A stretch of DNA of 64,000 bases from Dyella flava (GTDB lineage: Bacteria > Pseudomonadota > Gammaproteobacteria > Xanthomonadales > Rhodanobacteraceae): contig NZ_JADIKE010000039.1 in the NCBI RefSeq assembly GCF_016904955.1, positions 496,001-560,000 on the forward strand. The letters run 5' to 3'. A program made the translations under genes and the position numbers. The notes under the pieces were generated by a model that worked only from the letters and a program-made list of their open reading frames with translations, had not been told where the DNA came from and did no database searches. Positions 54,999-63,255 of this stretch are shown in pieces (the stretch's first letter is position 1; each line of letters begins with the position of its first letter).

Positions 54999-55574
54999 TC
55001 AGGATTCGCTCGTCACATTGATGTGTTCGGCCAATTCGGCGAGAGCGTTTTGGATGGACGGCAAATGTTGCTGGAAGTCGTGTTCCGGCTCAAAAGGTGC
55101 TGCTTCGCGAATCACCGCTTTGGGCAGGATGATGCCGGGCATGGTCGGCATGACGCGCATTTTTACGGCACTGGCGATCTGTTTGAGCTGTTCGGCGCAC
55201 TTGCCGCCGCCATGGCCGCCGTAGGTCACGATAGCGGCGGGTTTGTTGCGCCATTCATGGTAAAGGTGGTCGATGGCGTTCTTTAGCGCCGCCGGGTAGC
55301 CCCAGTTGAATTGAGGAGTGACGAAGATCACCGCATCTGCGGTTTTGATCTTTTCGCTCCATGCGCGTGTATGTGCCTGGGCATACGGCAGTCCCTTCTC
55401 GGGGATTTCCGGTTCGTCGTTCATCGGGAGCGGCCAATCCGCGAGATCGACGGTTTCGTAGGTAAGCCCGGTGCTCGCGTGGCCGAGCTGGGCAATCCAT
55501 GCCGTAATTTTTGGACAGATGCGACCCGCCCTGGTGCTGCCCATGATCAAAAGTACCGTTTTCTTGTGTTCCAT
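54999..55574 (-). CDS. NADPH-dependent FMN reductase family protein
   Basis: A 191-residue flavodoxin-like oxidoreductase. The FMN phosphate loop is MGSTRAGRICPKI, the flavin-binding segment is FVTPQFNWGYPAALKNAIDH, and YGGHGGGK follows. Such enzymes reduce flavins, quinones, azo dyes or chromate; the substrate here is unknown. It is divergent from a MarR regulator, with a shared palindrome between, so it is the likely target. Confidence 0.87.
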   Translation of the reverse strand: MEHKKTVLLIMGSTRAGRICPKITAWIAQLGHASTGLTYETVDLADWPLPMNDEPEIPEKGLPYAQAHTRAWSEKIKTADAVIFVTPQFNWGYPAALKNAIDHLYHEWRNKPAAIVTYGGHGGGKCAEQLKQIASAVKMRVMPTMPGIILPKAVIREAAPFEPEHDFQQHLPSIQNALAELAEHINVTSES

Positions 55575-55589
55575 GGGGTTGCCAATTTA

Positions 55590-55604
55590 CATGTATGATA
55601 CATG
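55590..55604. promoter_or_regulatory. Operator 1 between FMN reductase and marR
   Basis: A perfect palindrome: CATGTAT, G, ATACATG. It overlaps likely -10 sequence and lies between two divergent genes, as expected for a MarR-family operator. A 13-of-15 match is found 46 bases downstream. Confidence 0.65.
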
Positions 55605-55635
55605 CATTGTCGGACGGTCAGGGCTTGATGTAAAG

Positions 55636-55650
55636 CATGTACGATACACG
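55636..55650. promoter_or_regulatory. Operator 2 overlapping the marR start codon
   Basis: CATGTACGATACACG matches operator 1 at 13 of 15 positions. The marR ATG lies inside it, so binding here could block translation initiation or early transcription of the regulator itself. Confidence 0.5.
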
Positions 55651-56098
55651 TAATTTGGATGCCATTACCTCGGCACTGATTGACCTCACCGGTTGCCTGA
55701 ACAGCCCGCGCCAGGATGACGCCCTGCTGCAGAAAGCGGGCGTATCCCTGGATCGGGCTTTGTTTCCTTTGCTGGTCCGGCTAAATGCTGCCGAATCCAT
55801 GAGCGTAGCGGAGCTTGCCGATCAGGCTGGCCGTGATCCGTCCACGGTCAGTCGCCAGTTGGCCAAGCTCGAACAGCTTGGTTTGGTCAAACGGCCGTTG
55901 AGCCGTGAAGACATGCGGGTGCGCGCTGCGACCATTACCAAGGCCGGATCACGCGTTGTCACCGCCATTACCGAGGCCCGGCGAAAACTGCTTGGCGAAT
56001 TGATGCAGGATTGGTCCGCCGACGAACGCCGGATACTTCCAACGTTGGTACAGAAGCTCGCCGACGCCATGAAGGCAAGACTTGGTAATGCAGGCTGA
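55637..56098 (+). CDS. MarR-family transcriptional regulator
   Basis: A 153-residue winged-helix repressor. The recognition region is LADQAGRDPSTVSRQLAKLEQLGLVKR, followed by the wing REDMRVRAATITKAG. It is divergent from the FMN reductase gene. Two copies of a 15-base palindrome lie in the gap and over its own start codon, which suggests autoregulation and repression of the reductase until a ligand releases it. The ligand is unknown. Confidence 0.9.
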   Translation: MYDTRNLDAITSALIDLTGCLNSPRQDDALLQKAGVSLDRALFPLLVRLNAAESMSVAELADQAGRDPSTVSRQLAKLEQLGLVKRPLSREDMRVRAATITKAGSRVVTAITEARRKLLGELMQDWSADERRILPTLVQKLADAMKARLGNAG

Positions 56099-56102
56099 CG
56101 CG

Positions 56103-56969
56103 TCACGCTGCGGAAAGACCTTTGAATGCGGTAACCAGCGTGCGTATGGCATCGCGCGAACGGCGGTCGTTGAGCGCGGTGTACAGCACAGCCTCCTGGC
56201 GAGGGAGCGAGGGAAGGGATAGCTTCGCGCCCATATCGATCGTGCCGCTTGGCGCTGTACGTCGTGCGAGCACGGCAATCGCCAGTCCGGCTGCGGCGGC
56301 TGCGCCGACAACGGCGGCACCCTTGCCAATGAAGACTTCAGTCCAGGCAATGCCGGCCTGATCGAGCGCACGTACCGCTGCGGCGCGAATGCTGCACGAT
56401 TCACCTTGAGTGGCCAGCGGCAAAGCCTGGCCCGGGTGCGATTCCCAGTTGGGGATCCCGATCCACGCAAAGCTTTCGGTGAACAGGGTTTCGCCCTGAT
56501 GGCGGCGGTTTTCCGGTTGTAACACCAGTGCGGCATCCAGCATGCGTTCTTCGTATGCCTGCATGACTTCGCGCGAACCCGCCACGCGCATTTCAATCAG
56601 CAGGCTTGGATCGTGCTCGTTCATGCGACGGAGCAGGGCGGGCAATTCGCTGCCGACAATCTGCTGACTGATGCCGATGGTCAAGCGGCGTCGTTCGATC
56701 TGAAAAGAGCCAATAGCTCGTTCATGCGCGCCGACCAGCGAACGTGCCGCGTCGAGAAACGCTGCGCCCTCCGCCGATAGCCGTACCTGTCTGGGCGTGC
56801 GCTCCAGCAGCCGCCGGCCAAGCTGATCCTCCAGGCGGCGCAACTTCAGGCTGATGGCTGACTGGGTGGTGTCCAGCGCCTCTGCCGCCCGGGTAAAGCT
56901 CTGCAGATCGGCGATGAAGACAAAGGCTTTTACCGCATCGAGATCGAGCGCTTTCATGGAATCAATCAT
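56103..56969 (-). CDS. LysR-family transcriptional regulator
   Basis: A LysR regulator of about 288 residues. The N-terminal helix-turn-helix reads FTRAAEALDTTQSAISLKLR, and an effector domain follows. ATG 56969 is used; ATG 56957 and a TTG at 56981 are also in frame. It is divergent from the lipocalin-like gene across 98 bases with an 8-base-arm inverted repeat beside its start, so that gene is the likely target. It is convergent with marR. Confidence 0.88.
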   Translation of the reverse strand: MIDSMKALDLDAVKAFVFIADLQSFTRAAEALDTTQSAISLKLRRLEDQLGRRLLERTPRQVRLSAEGAAFLDAARSLVGAHERAIGSFQIERRRLTIGISQQIVGSELPALLRRMNEHDPSLLIEMRVAGSREVMQAYEERMLDAALVLQPENRRHQGETLFTESFAWIGIPNWESHPGQALPLATQGESCSIRAAAVRALDQAGIAWTEVFIGKGAAVVGAAAAAGLAIAVLARRTAPSGTIDMGAKLSLPSLPRQEAVLYTALNDRRSRDAIRTLVTAFKGLSAA

Positions 56970-56976
56970 GTCATTT

Positions 56977-57005
56977 TGCAATGACTGAAATATACAATCA
57001 TTGCA
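56977..57005. promoter_or_regulatory. Inverted repeat upstream of the LysR gene
   Basis: Perfect arms TGCAATGA (56977-56984) and TCATTGCA (56998-57005) with a 13-base AT-rich centre. The size and placement between divergent genes fit a LysR recognition site. Confidence 0.6.
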
Positions 57006-57067
57006 TTTACGAATGCATGTCCGAGGACTAGGCTTTGCCGGTCCTCCACTGAAAATCAGGGATTCCC

Positions 57068-57583
57068 ATGCGCCATTGGCATTCCTTACGCGGCATCCTG
57101 CTGGCGGCCTTGATCGTCAGTCAGGCAGCTTTGGCGGATACCGCCGCAACCCCCTCCCTGGCGGGCACCTGGACGCTGAAAGCGGCCTATGACCTGCACA
57201 AGGACGGTAGCAAGACCTTCGGCTTCGGTCCGGCACCCAGCGGCATCTTGATGATCGATCGTGATGGCCGCTATTCGCTTCAGATCTACCGTAGCAATCA
57301 GCCCACCCATGCCATCGATGCAAAGGGCGTTCGCACGGACTTCAAGCCCGGCGAAATCGCCAGTACGCATTACGGCGAGGTGAGTCTGGATCCGGCTACG
57401 CACAGCGTGACCTTCCGGATTGAACGGGCTTACAACCTGCGTTGGGATGGCACGGTCCAGGTACGGCCCTACATGTTGTCGGCCGATGTACTCAGTTATC
57501 AGGTACCGCAGCAACCGGGCAGCGATAGTGTCGCGGTTTCGGTATGGCAGCGAGTGAAGCCGGCGATCAAGGGCGCCCCCTGA
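57068..57583 (+). CDS. Secreted lipocalin-like protein
   Basis: A 171-residue exported protein. The signal peptide (MRHWHSLRGILLAALIVSQA) is cleaved probably after ALA near residue 23. The mature part begins LAGTWTLKAAYDLHKDG and has a series of beta-strands (GILMIDRDGRYSLQIY, SVTFRIERAY) as in Lipocalin_5/lipocalin-like families. These bind small hydrophobic molecules, but the ligand here is unknown. It is divergent from a LysR regulator. Confidence 0.75.
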   Translation: MRHWHSLRGILLAALIVSQAALADTAATPSLAGTWTLKAAYDLHKDGSKTFGFGPAPSGILMIDRDGRYSLQIYRSNQPTHAIDAKGVRTDFKPGEIASTHYGEVSLDPATHSVTFRIERAYNLRWDGTVQVRPYMLSADVLSYQVPQQPGSDSVAVSVWQRVKPAIKGAP

Positions 57584-57715
57584 GCGTGTCGTCACAAAAG
57601 TGCCTTATCGCCTTGCAAAGTAATCGCTAAGCCACAGCCGCTAGCCTTATGCCGTTATCGGCAACAGGCCAGAGGCTTGCGGGTGCGGTTGTTGAAGATT
57701 TCACCACGTTACAAA

Positions 57716-59092
57716 ATGATGTCACGTGTGCACGAGTGGCGCGCGTGTGTCTTGATTTGCATCGCACTGAGTTCAGGGTGTGCGACATACAAGCCGCAAC
57801 CGCTGGGCGAAGGGCAGGGTATCAAGGATGCATCGCAGCTCTCCGTAAACACAGCTGACATGCCTTTGCCGGCATGGCGCACACATCGTTTCGATCTCTC
57901 GCAAGGGTTGGACGTGACCGATGTGGCGATACTCGCCGTCGCCAACAACCCTGATCTAAAGGTGATGCGCGATCAACTGGGCATCGCGCGCGCCCAGTCC
58001 TTTGCGGCTGGTTTATTGCCAGATCCACAGATCGCCATCGGCAGGGATTTTCTGACGCACAAGCAGGTGGGGTTCACCAGTGCGTATAACTACGGTATCA
58101 GCGAAGACGTCAGCAGCTTGCTTACGCGTTCAATGCGCAAGGCGGCGGCCAGGAGCCAGGCCGATCAGGTGAATCTGGACCTGCTTTGGGCAGAGTGGCA
58201 AACGATTGCGCAGGCGCGTCTATTGTTCAATCAAGTCGTGTCTTTGCGTGCGCAGCAGAAGCAGCTCACCGCGGAACAGACGGCACTGGCTTCCGTCGAT
58301 GGATACGTGCGCAAGGCTTTGCAGCAGGGCAACCTGACCGACGATAGCGCCAGCGCCGGCTTGAATGCTTACGCGGATGCCAGCAAGCGCTTGTCGGACT
58401 GTATGGTCCAATTGCACCAGGCCGAACACGATCTGCGCCTCTTGCTGGGGCTGGCGCCGGACGTACCGTTGCAACTGGTTGGTGAACCTTTCCATGTTTC
58501 GCCGACGCCTGAGCAAGTGCAAGCTGCCTTGGCGAGTTTGTCGCAACGGCGCCCGGATCTGCTCGCCTTGCAAGCCGGCTACAAAGCACAGGAGGCTAGC
58601 TTGCGTGCTGCAATTCGTGCGCAGTTTCCCGCGCTGAATGTAGGTGTTGACCGCCAGCGTGATACCAGCGACATCGTGACCAACGGCTTCACGTTGGGGG
58701 TGACCCTGCCGTTGTTCGATCGCAATCGCGGCAATATCGCCATCGAGACGGCGACGCGGCAACAGCTTAAAGACGACTACGACAATCGCGTGCTGACTAC
58801 GCGCAGCGATATCCAGCAGTTGCTCGCTGATCTCGACACGCTCGCGGCACAGCGTGATCGGCTTGAGTCGCAAGCCATGCGTCTGGACCAGGCACGCCAT
58901 GCAGCGGAAGCGGCGTGGCAGCAGGGCTTGCTCGACTGGCCGACGTACCTTTCCATTCGTGGCAACGCACTTGGTGCGGACATGGATGTCATCGCCGCGC
59001 GTGATCAGCAATCACAACAGGCGATCGCATTGGAAACCTTGCTTGGCGACACCGATCTTCAACCGTCTTCTGTAGCGACCACCCAGCCATGA
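57716..59092 (+). CDS. TolC-family outer-membrane efflux lipoprotein
   Basis: The outer-membrane channel of a tripartite efflux system. The 458 residues carry a lipoprotein signal with lipobox LSSGC at Cys22, followed by long coiled-coil repeats (VSLRAQQKQLTAEQTALAS and similar) with TolC-type alternation of helices and strands. ATG 57716 is used; a further upstream TTG is less likely. Its stop overlaps the adaptor start, so the three efflux genes form an operon. Confidence 0.9.
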   Translation: MMSRVHEWRACVLICIALSSGCATYKPQPLGEGQGIKDASQLSVNTADMPLPAWRTHRFDLSQGLDVTDVAILAVANNPDLKVMRDQLGIARAQSFAAGLLPDPQIAIGRDFLTHKQVGFTSAYNYGISEDVSSLLTRSMRKAAARSQADQVNLDLLWAEWQTIAQARLLFNQVVSLRAQQKQLTAEQTALASVDGYVRKALQQGNLTDDSASAGLNAYADASKRLSDCMVQLHQAEHDLRLLLGLAPDVPLQLVGEPFHVSPTPEQVQAALASLSQRRPDLLALQAGYKAQEASLRAAIRAQFPALNVGVDRQRDTSDIVTNGFTLGVTLPLFDRNRGNIAIETATRQQLKDDYDNRVLTTRSDIQQLLADLDTLAAQRDRLESQAMRLDQARHAAEAAWQQGLLDWPTYLSIRGNALGADMDVIAARDQQSQQAIALETLLGDTDLQPSSVATTQP

Positions 59093-60165
59093 ACCACACT
59101 TTCCTGACTCGCGCCACGCTGATGGCGCTGCTTGCCTTGCTGGCCGGTTGTGGCAGCAGCGGTGCTGCAGACGATGATGATGCGCCGGATGTAAGCGGCC
59201 AGGTACAGGTGACGACAACACTGCCGGTAAGCCAGACCTTTCACGACACCATCCAGGCGTGGGGAAGCGTGATGGGCGATCCGCACCGGGCCGGCGTAAT
59301 CAGTCTGGGGCATGGCGGTCAAGTGATCGGCATGGATGTTGTCGCAGGGCAAGCTGTCAGGCGTGGTGATGAGTTGCTGCGCATCGCACCCGATCCGGCA
59401 GCACGCAATGCCTACCGGCAGGCACAGAGTGAGCTGGAACTCGCCAGCGGTGAACTCAAGCGCACCGAGCAAATGATGGCGCAGCATTTGGCTACGCAGT
59501 CTCAGCTCGCCGCGGCGCGCAAGGCGCTGGATGACGCAGAGGCGGGGCTGGAGGCGCAGCGCGCGCTTGGCGGCGGTGATGCCGAAGAATCCATCAATGC
59601 GCCGGTCGATGGCGTGGTAACCACATTGGGCGTGAATCTGGGCGACCGTTTTCAGGCTGATGCGAGCTTGCTGACCTTTACGCCCGCACATGGCTTGATC
59701 GCGAAATTGGGCGTGCAGCCGGAAGATGGCGCGCAGCTGAAGGCAGGCATGCCGGTGCAGGTGCAGGCTGTTTACGGCAAGGCTGCGAACCTGAAGGGCC
59801 GCGTCGATATGGTGGGGCAGGTGGTCGATGCACAAACGCACTTGCTGCCCTTGCAAGTTGCTTTGCCGCCGGAAGCCAGCGTGTCTTGGGTGTCTGGCGC
59901 GCCCGTGCAGGCCACGATCGAAACCGCTGCCTATACGGCGTGGGCCTTGCCGCGTGACGCTGTGTTGCACGATGACAAGGGAACTTACGTCTTCGCGGTT
60001 GAGCATGATCATGCCAAGCGCATCGAGGTAAGCCTGAAATATCCGGACGGTGACACCGTCGGCGTGCAAGGCCCGCTGAACGCCAAGACACGCGTCATCG
60101 TGCTGGGCAGTTATGAGCTGGATGACGGTGACGCCGTGCGCGAGCAGCAGGAGCCGGCCAAGTGA
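59089..60165 (+). CDS. RND efflux periplasmic adaptor (membrane fusion protein)
   Basis: The periplasmic linker of the efflux system. The 358 residues have a lipobox LAGC at Cys21, a biotinyl-lipoyl-like region (HGGQVIGMDVVAGQAVRRGD), a central helical hairpin (QAQSELELASGELKRTEQ) and a beta-barrel part. It overlaps the TolC gene by ATGA and the RND gene by GTGA. Confidence 0.93.
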   Translation: MNHTFLTRATLMALLALLAGCGSSGAADDDDAPDVSGQVQVTTTLPVSQTFHDTIQAWGSVMGDPHRAGVISLGHGGQVIGMDVVAGQAVRRGDELLRIAPDPAARNAYRQAQSELELASGELKRTEQMMAQHLATQSQLAAARKALDDAEAGLEAQRALGGGDAEESINAPVDGVVTTLGVNLGDRFQADASLLTFTPAHGLIAKLGVQPEDGAQLKAGMPVQVQAVYGKAANLKGRVDMVGQVVDAQTHLLPLQVALPPEASVSWVSGAPVQATIETAAYTAWALPRDAVLHDDKGTYVFAVEHDHAKRIEVSLKYPDGDTVGVQGPLNAKTRVIVLGSYELDDGDAVREQQEPAK

Positions 60166-63100
60166 GCATGACCGCATGGATGCAGCGTCACCGGCGCTCG
60201 CTGCTGTTCCTCGTATTGATGCTGGCGATCGGCGGCATCGCCAGTGCCGTTTTTATGCCGGTGGCGCTGTTTCCGAATGTGGCGTTTCCACGCGTGCAAT
60301 TGTTCCTGGACTCGGGTGATCGTCCGGCCGACCAGATGGCCATCGAAGTCACCACGCCGATCGAAGATGCGTTGCGTCGTGTTCCCGGCGTGCGCGATGT
60401 GCGTTCAACCACCAGCCGCGGCAGCGCTGATATCGAAGTGAGTTTTGACTGGGGCACGGATATGAGCCGTGCGCTGGCCGATATCAATGCCGCGGCCAGT
60501 CAGGTGCTGCCGGAATTACCGACGGGGACGCAACTCAGCAGCCGGCGCATGGACCCGACCACCTATCCGATGCTGGCGTACAGCTTGCGCTCGCATACCT
60601 TGTCGCCCAGTGCGCTGTACGACCTGGCGCAGTATCAGCTGCGTCCCTTGCTCAGCAGTATTCCGGGCGTGGCGCACGTCGGTGTTCAAGGTGGTGAAGT
60701 CGCGGAATTCCATGCCGATGTCGACCCGAACCGCTTGCGAGCGCAGGATCTGAGCTTGTCTGATGTGGCCGCAGCCGTCAGCCATGCCGCGACCATTCAG
60801 GCAATGGGGCACGTTTCCGATCATTACAAGCTGTACCTGCTGTTGGCGGATAACCATCCGGGCACGGTAGCGGCCTTGCGCGATATCGTGGTGCGCGCGG
60901 ACGGTCACGGCGTCGTGCGACTGGGTGATATCGCCGATGTCACGCTCAGCCATGTGCCGCAGTGGATCCGTGTTACGGCCGATGGCCAGGATGCGGTGCT
61001 GATGCAGATATTCCAGCAGCCGGACGGTAACAGCGTGCAGATCGCACGCGATGTGAAGCAGCGCTTGCAGGATTACGCACCGCAGATGCCGCCCGGCGTC
61101 AAAGTGGCCAACTGGTATGACCAATCGCAGCTGGTGACGGGGGCGGCGGGCAGCGTGCGCGACGCCATCCTTGTCGGCATCGTTTTAGCCGGGCTGGTGC
61201 TGTTTGTTTTTCTGCGCAATACACGGGTGATCCTGGTCGCCTTGCTGGTCGTGCCGGCCGTATTGACCATCACCGTTCTGTTGCTGCGCGTACTTGGCAT
61301 GAGCTTCAACATGATGACGCTGGGTGGCATGGCAGCCGCCGTGGGTTTGATCATAGATGACGTGATCGTGATGCTGGAGCACATCATGCGCCGGCTGCGC
61401 GGCGCAGGCGGTGAGGTGAACGAACGTATCGCGCACGCCGCCTGGGAATTCACCCGTCCGCTGACCGGTTCCAGCGCGGCGACGGTGGTTATCTTTCTGC
61501 CGCTTGCGTTTCTCACCGGCGTCACGGGTGCGTTCTTCAAAGCCTTGTCATTGACGATGGCCAGTGCCCTGGTGATCTCGTATTTGTTGACCTGGATCGT
61601 GGTGCCCCTGTTGTCGGAGCGCTTGCTGGATCAGCGACATATCACCGATCACACGGCCAACCCATTTTCGCAACGCGTGATGAGTATTTATCAGCGCGTA
61701 CTGCAACGCTGGTTGCAGCGGCCGGCCTGGATGCTCTTGCTAGTGCTACCGTTGATTGCGATGGGCGCACTCGCTTATAGCCGCGTCGGCACGGGCTTCA
61801 TGCCTGCGATGGACGAAGGCGGCTTTACCTTTGACTACATCTCCAAGCCCGGCACTTCACTGGAGGAAACCGGGCGCCTGCTCAATCAGGTCGAGGCGAT
61901 CATTCGCGCCAATCCGTATGTGGATACGTATTCGCGTCGCACCGGCCTGCAATTGGGCGATGGCCTGACTGAAGCGAATACCGGCGATATTTTCGTGCGA
62001 TTGAAGAGCGGCTCACGGCCTTCCACCGAAGAGGTGATGAACGATATTCGCGAGGAGGCCGAGGCCAAGGTGCCGGGTCTCGACGTGGATGTGTCGCAAT
62101 TGATGGAGGACATGATCGGTGATCTGGTGGCTGTACCCGAACCGATCGAGATCCAGCTTTACAGCGACGATGCGGACCAACTCAATACCACGGCGCAAAA
62201 GGTGGCTGATGCATTGGGCAAGATCAAGGGCGTCAATGGCGTCCTCAATGGCATCAATCCGGCCGGCGATGCGTTGACGATGACGGTGGATCCGGTGAAG
62301 GCGGCACTGCAGGGCCTGGATCCGGCATCGATTACCGATCAGGTAACGGCGGCCATTGATGGCACCGTAGCTGCACAATTGCCGGCAGAAGGAAAGGTGA
62401 TCGGTGTGCGCGTACGCTTGCCGCCCACCTCGTACAAGCATCTGGAACAGGTGGCTGCCTTGCCCATCCGGGCAGGGGATGGCCATCTGCTGCCGCTCTC
62501 GCAGGTGGCAAACTTGCAGGTCGTGCAGGGGCAACCGGAAATCACACGCAATAACCTCAAGCGCATGGTCGCCGTGACAGGGCGCATCAGCGGACGCAGC
62601 ATGGGCGCCACAATCGACGATGTGAAAGCCATGCTGGCCAAGCCCGGCTTGTTGCCGAAGGGCATGTACTGCCAGCTGGGCGGCTTGTATCAACAACAGC
62701 AGGAAGCATTTCGCGGCTTGACGGTAGTGCTGTTGGCGGCGATCGCGCTGGTGTTTACCTTGCTGCTGTTTCTGTATGAAAGCTTCCGCGTGGCCCTGGC
62801 GATTCTGGCCATGCCTTTGTTGGCGATCGGCGCGGTCTTTGTCGGACTGTGGATCACCGGCATCGAACTCAACATCTCAGCCATGATGGGTATGACCATG
62901 ATCGTGGGCATTGTGACCGAGGTGGCGATCTTCTATTTCTCCGAATTGGAGGAGGTGGCTGGCAAGCTGCCGCTGCATCAGGCGCTGTTGGCTGCTGCAC
63001 AACACCGCACGCGCCCGATCCTGATGTCGACATTGGCGGCCATCCTTACGTTGTCGCCGTTGGCACTTGCGCTGGGGACCGGTTCGCAGATGCAGCAACC

Positions 63101-63212
63101 CCTGGCAGTGGCGATCATTGCCGGGATGCTTGTGCAGGTACCGCTGGTGTTGCTGGTCATGCCAGTGCTGTACGCCGCGCTGATGCGTTCGAGGGGCAGT
63201 GTTGATGCGTAG
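60162..63212 (+). CDS. RND-family efflux permease
   Basis: The inner-membrane proton-driven pump. The 1016 residues have the RND layout of 12 helices with two large periplasmic loops. Helix 4 contains GLIIDDVIVMLEHIM with two adjacent aspartates, the arrangement of hydrophobic/amphiphilic efflux (HAE) pumps. Other parts, such as TPIEDALRRVPGVRDVRS, are reminiscent of heavy-metal pumps, so the substrate class is unclear. The start is a GTG at 60162, with ATG 60168 as an alternative. No regulator is adjacent. Confidence 0.93.
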   Translation: MSMTAWMQRHRRSLLFLVLMLAIGGIASAVFMPVALFPNVAFPRVQLFLDSGDRPADQMAIEVTTPIEDALRRVPGVRDVRSTTSRGSADIEVSFDWGTDMSRALADINAAASQVLPELPTGTQLSSRRMDPTTYPMLAYSLRSHTLSPSALYDLAQYQLRPLLSSIPGVAHVGVQGGEVAEFHADVDPNRLRAQDLSLSDVAAAVSHAATIQAMGHVSDHYKLYLLLADNHPGTVAALRDIVVRADGHGVVRLGDIADVTLSHVPQWIRVTADGQDAVLMQIFQQPDGNSVQIARDVKQRLQDYAPQMPPGVKVANWYDQSQLVTGAAGSVRDAILVGIVLAGLVLFVFLRNTRVILVALLVVPAVLTITVLLLRVLGMSFNMMTLGGMAAAVGLIIDDVIVMLEHIMRRLRGAGGEVNERIAHAAWEFTRPLTGSSAATVVIFLPLAFLTGVTGAFFKALSLTMASALVISYLLTWIVVPLLSERLLDQRHITDHTANPFSQRVMSIYQRVLQRWLQRPAWMLLLVLPLIAMGALAYSRVGTGFMPAMDEGGFTFDYISKPGTSLEETGRLLNQVEAIIRANPYVDTYSRRTGLQLGDGLTEANTGDIFVRLKSGSRPSTEEVMNDIREEAEAKVPGLDVDVSQLMEDMIGDLVAVPEPIEIQLYSDDADQLNTTAQKVADALGKIKGVNGVLNGINPAGDALTMTVDPVKAALQGLDPASITDQVTAAIDGTVAAQLPAEGKVIGVRVRLPPTSYKHLEQVAALPIRAGDGHLLPLSQVANLQVVQGQPEITRNNLKRMVAVTGRISGRSMGATIDDVKAMLAKPGLLPKGMYCQLGGLYQQQQEAFRGLTVVLLAAIALVFTLLLFLYESFRVALAILAMPLLAIGAVFVGLWITGIELNISAMMGMTMIVGIVTEVAIFYFSELEEVAGKLPLHQALLAAAQHRTRPILMSTLAAILTLSPLALALGTGSQMQQPLAVAIIAGMLVQVPLVLLVMPVLYAALMRSRGSVDA

Positions 63213-63234
63213 GCAGGCTTTGCGGCGAGCGCGA

Positions 63235-63255
63235 ATGCCATCACACTGATGGCAT
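63235..63255 (+). other. Inverted repeat over the photolyase start codon
   Basis: Perfect 9-base arms ATGCCATCA and TGATGGCAT with a CAC loop. The second arm contains the first two bases of the photolyase ATG, and no clear ribosome site precedes it. The hairpin might hide the start codon or be a protein-binding site. Confidence 0.4.
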
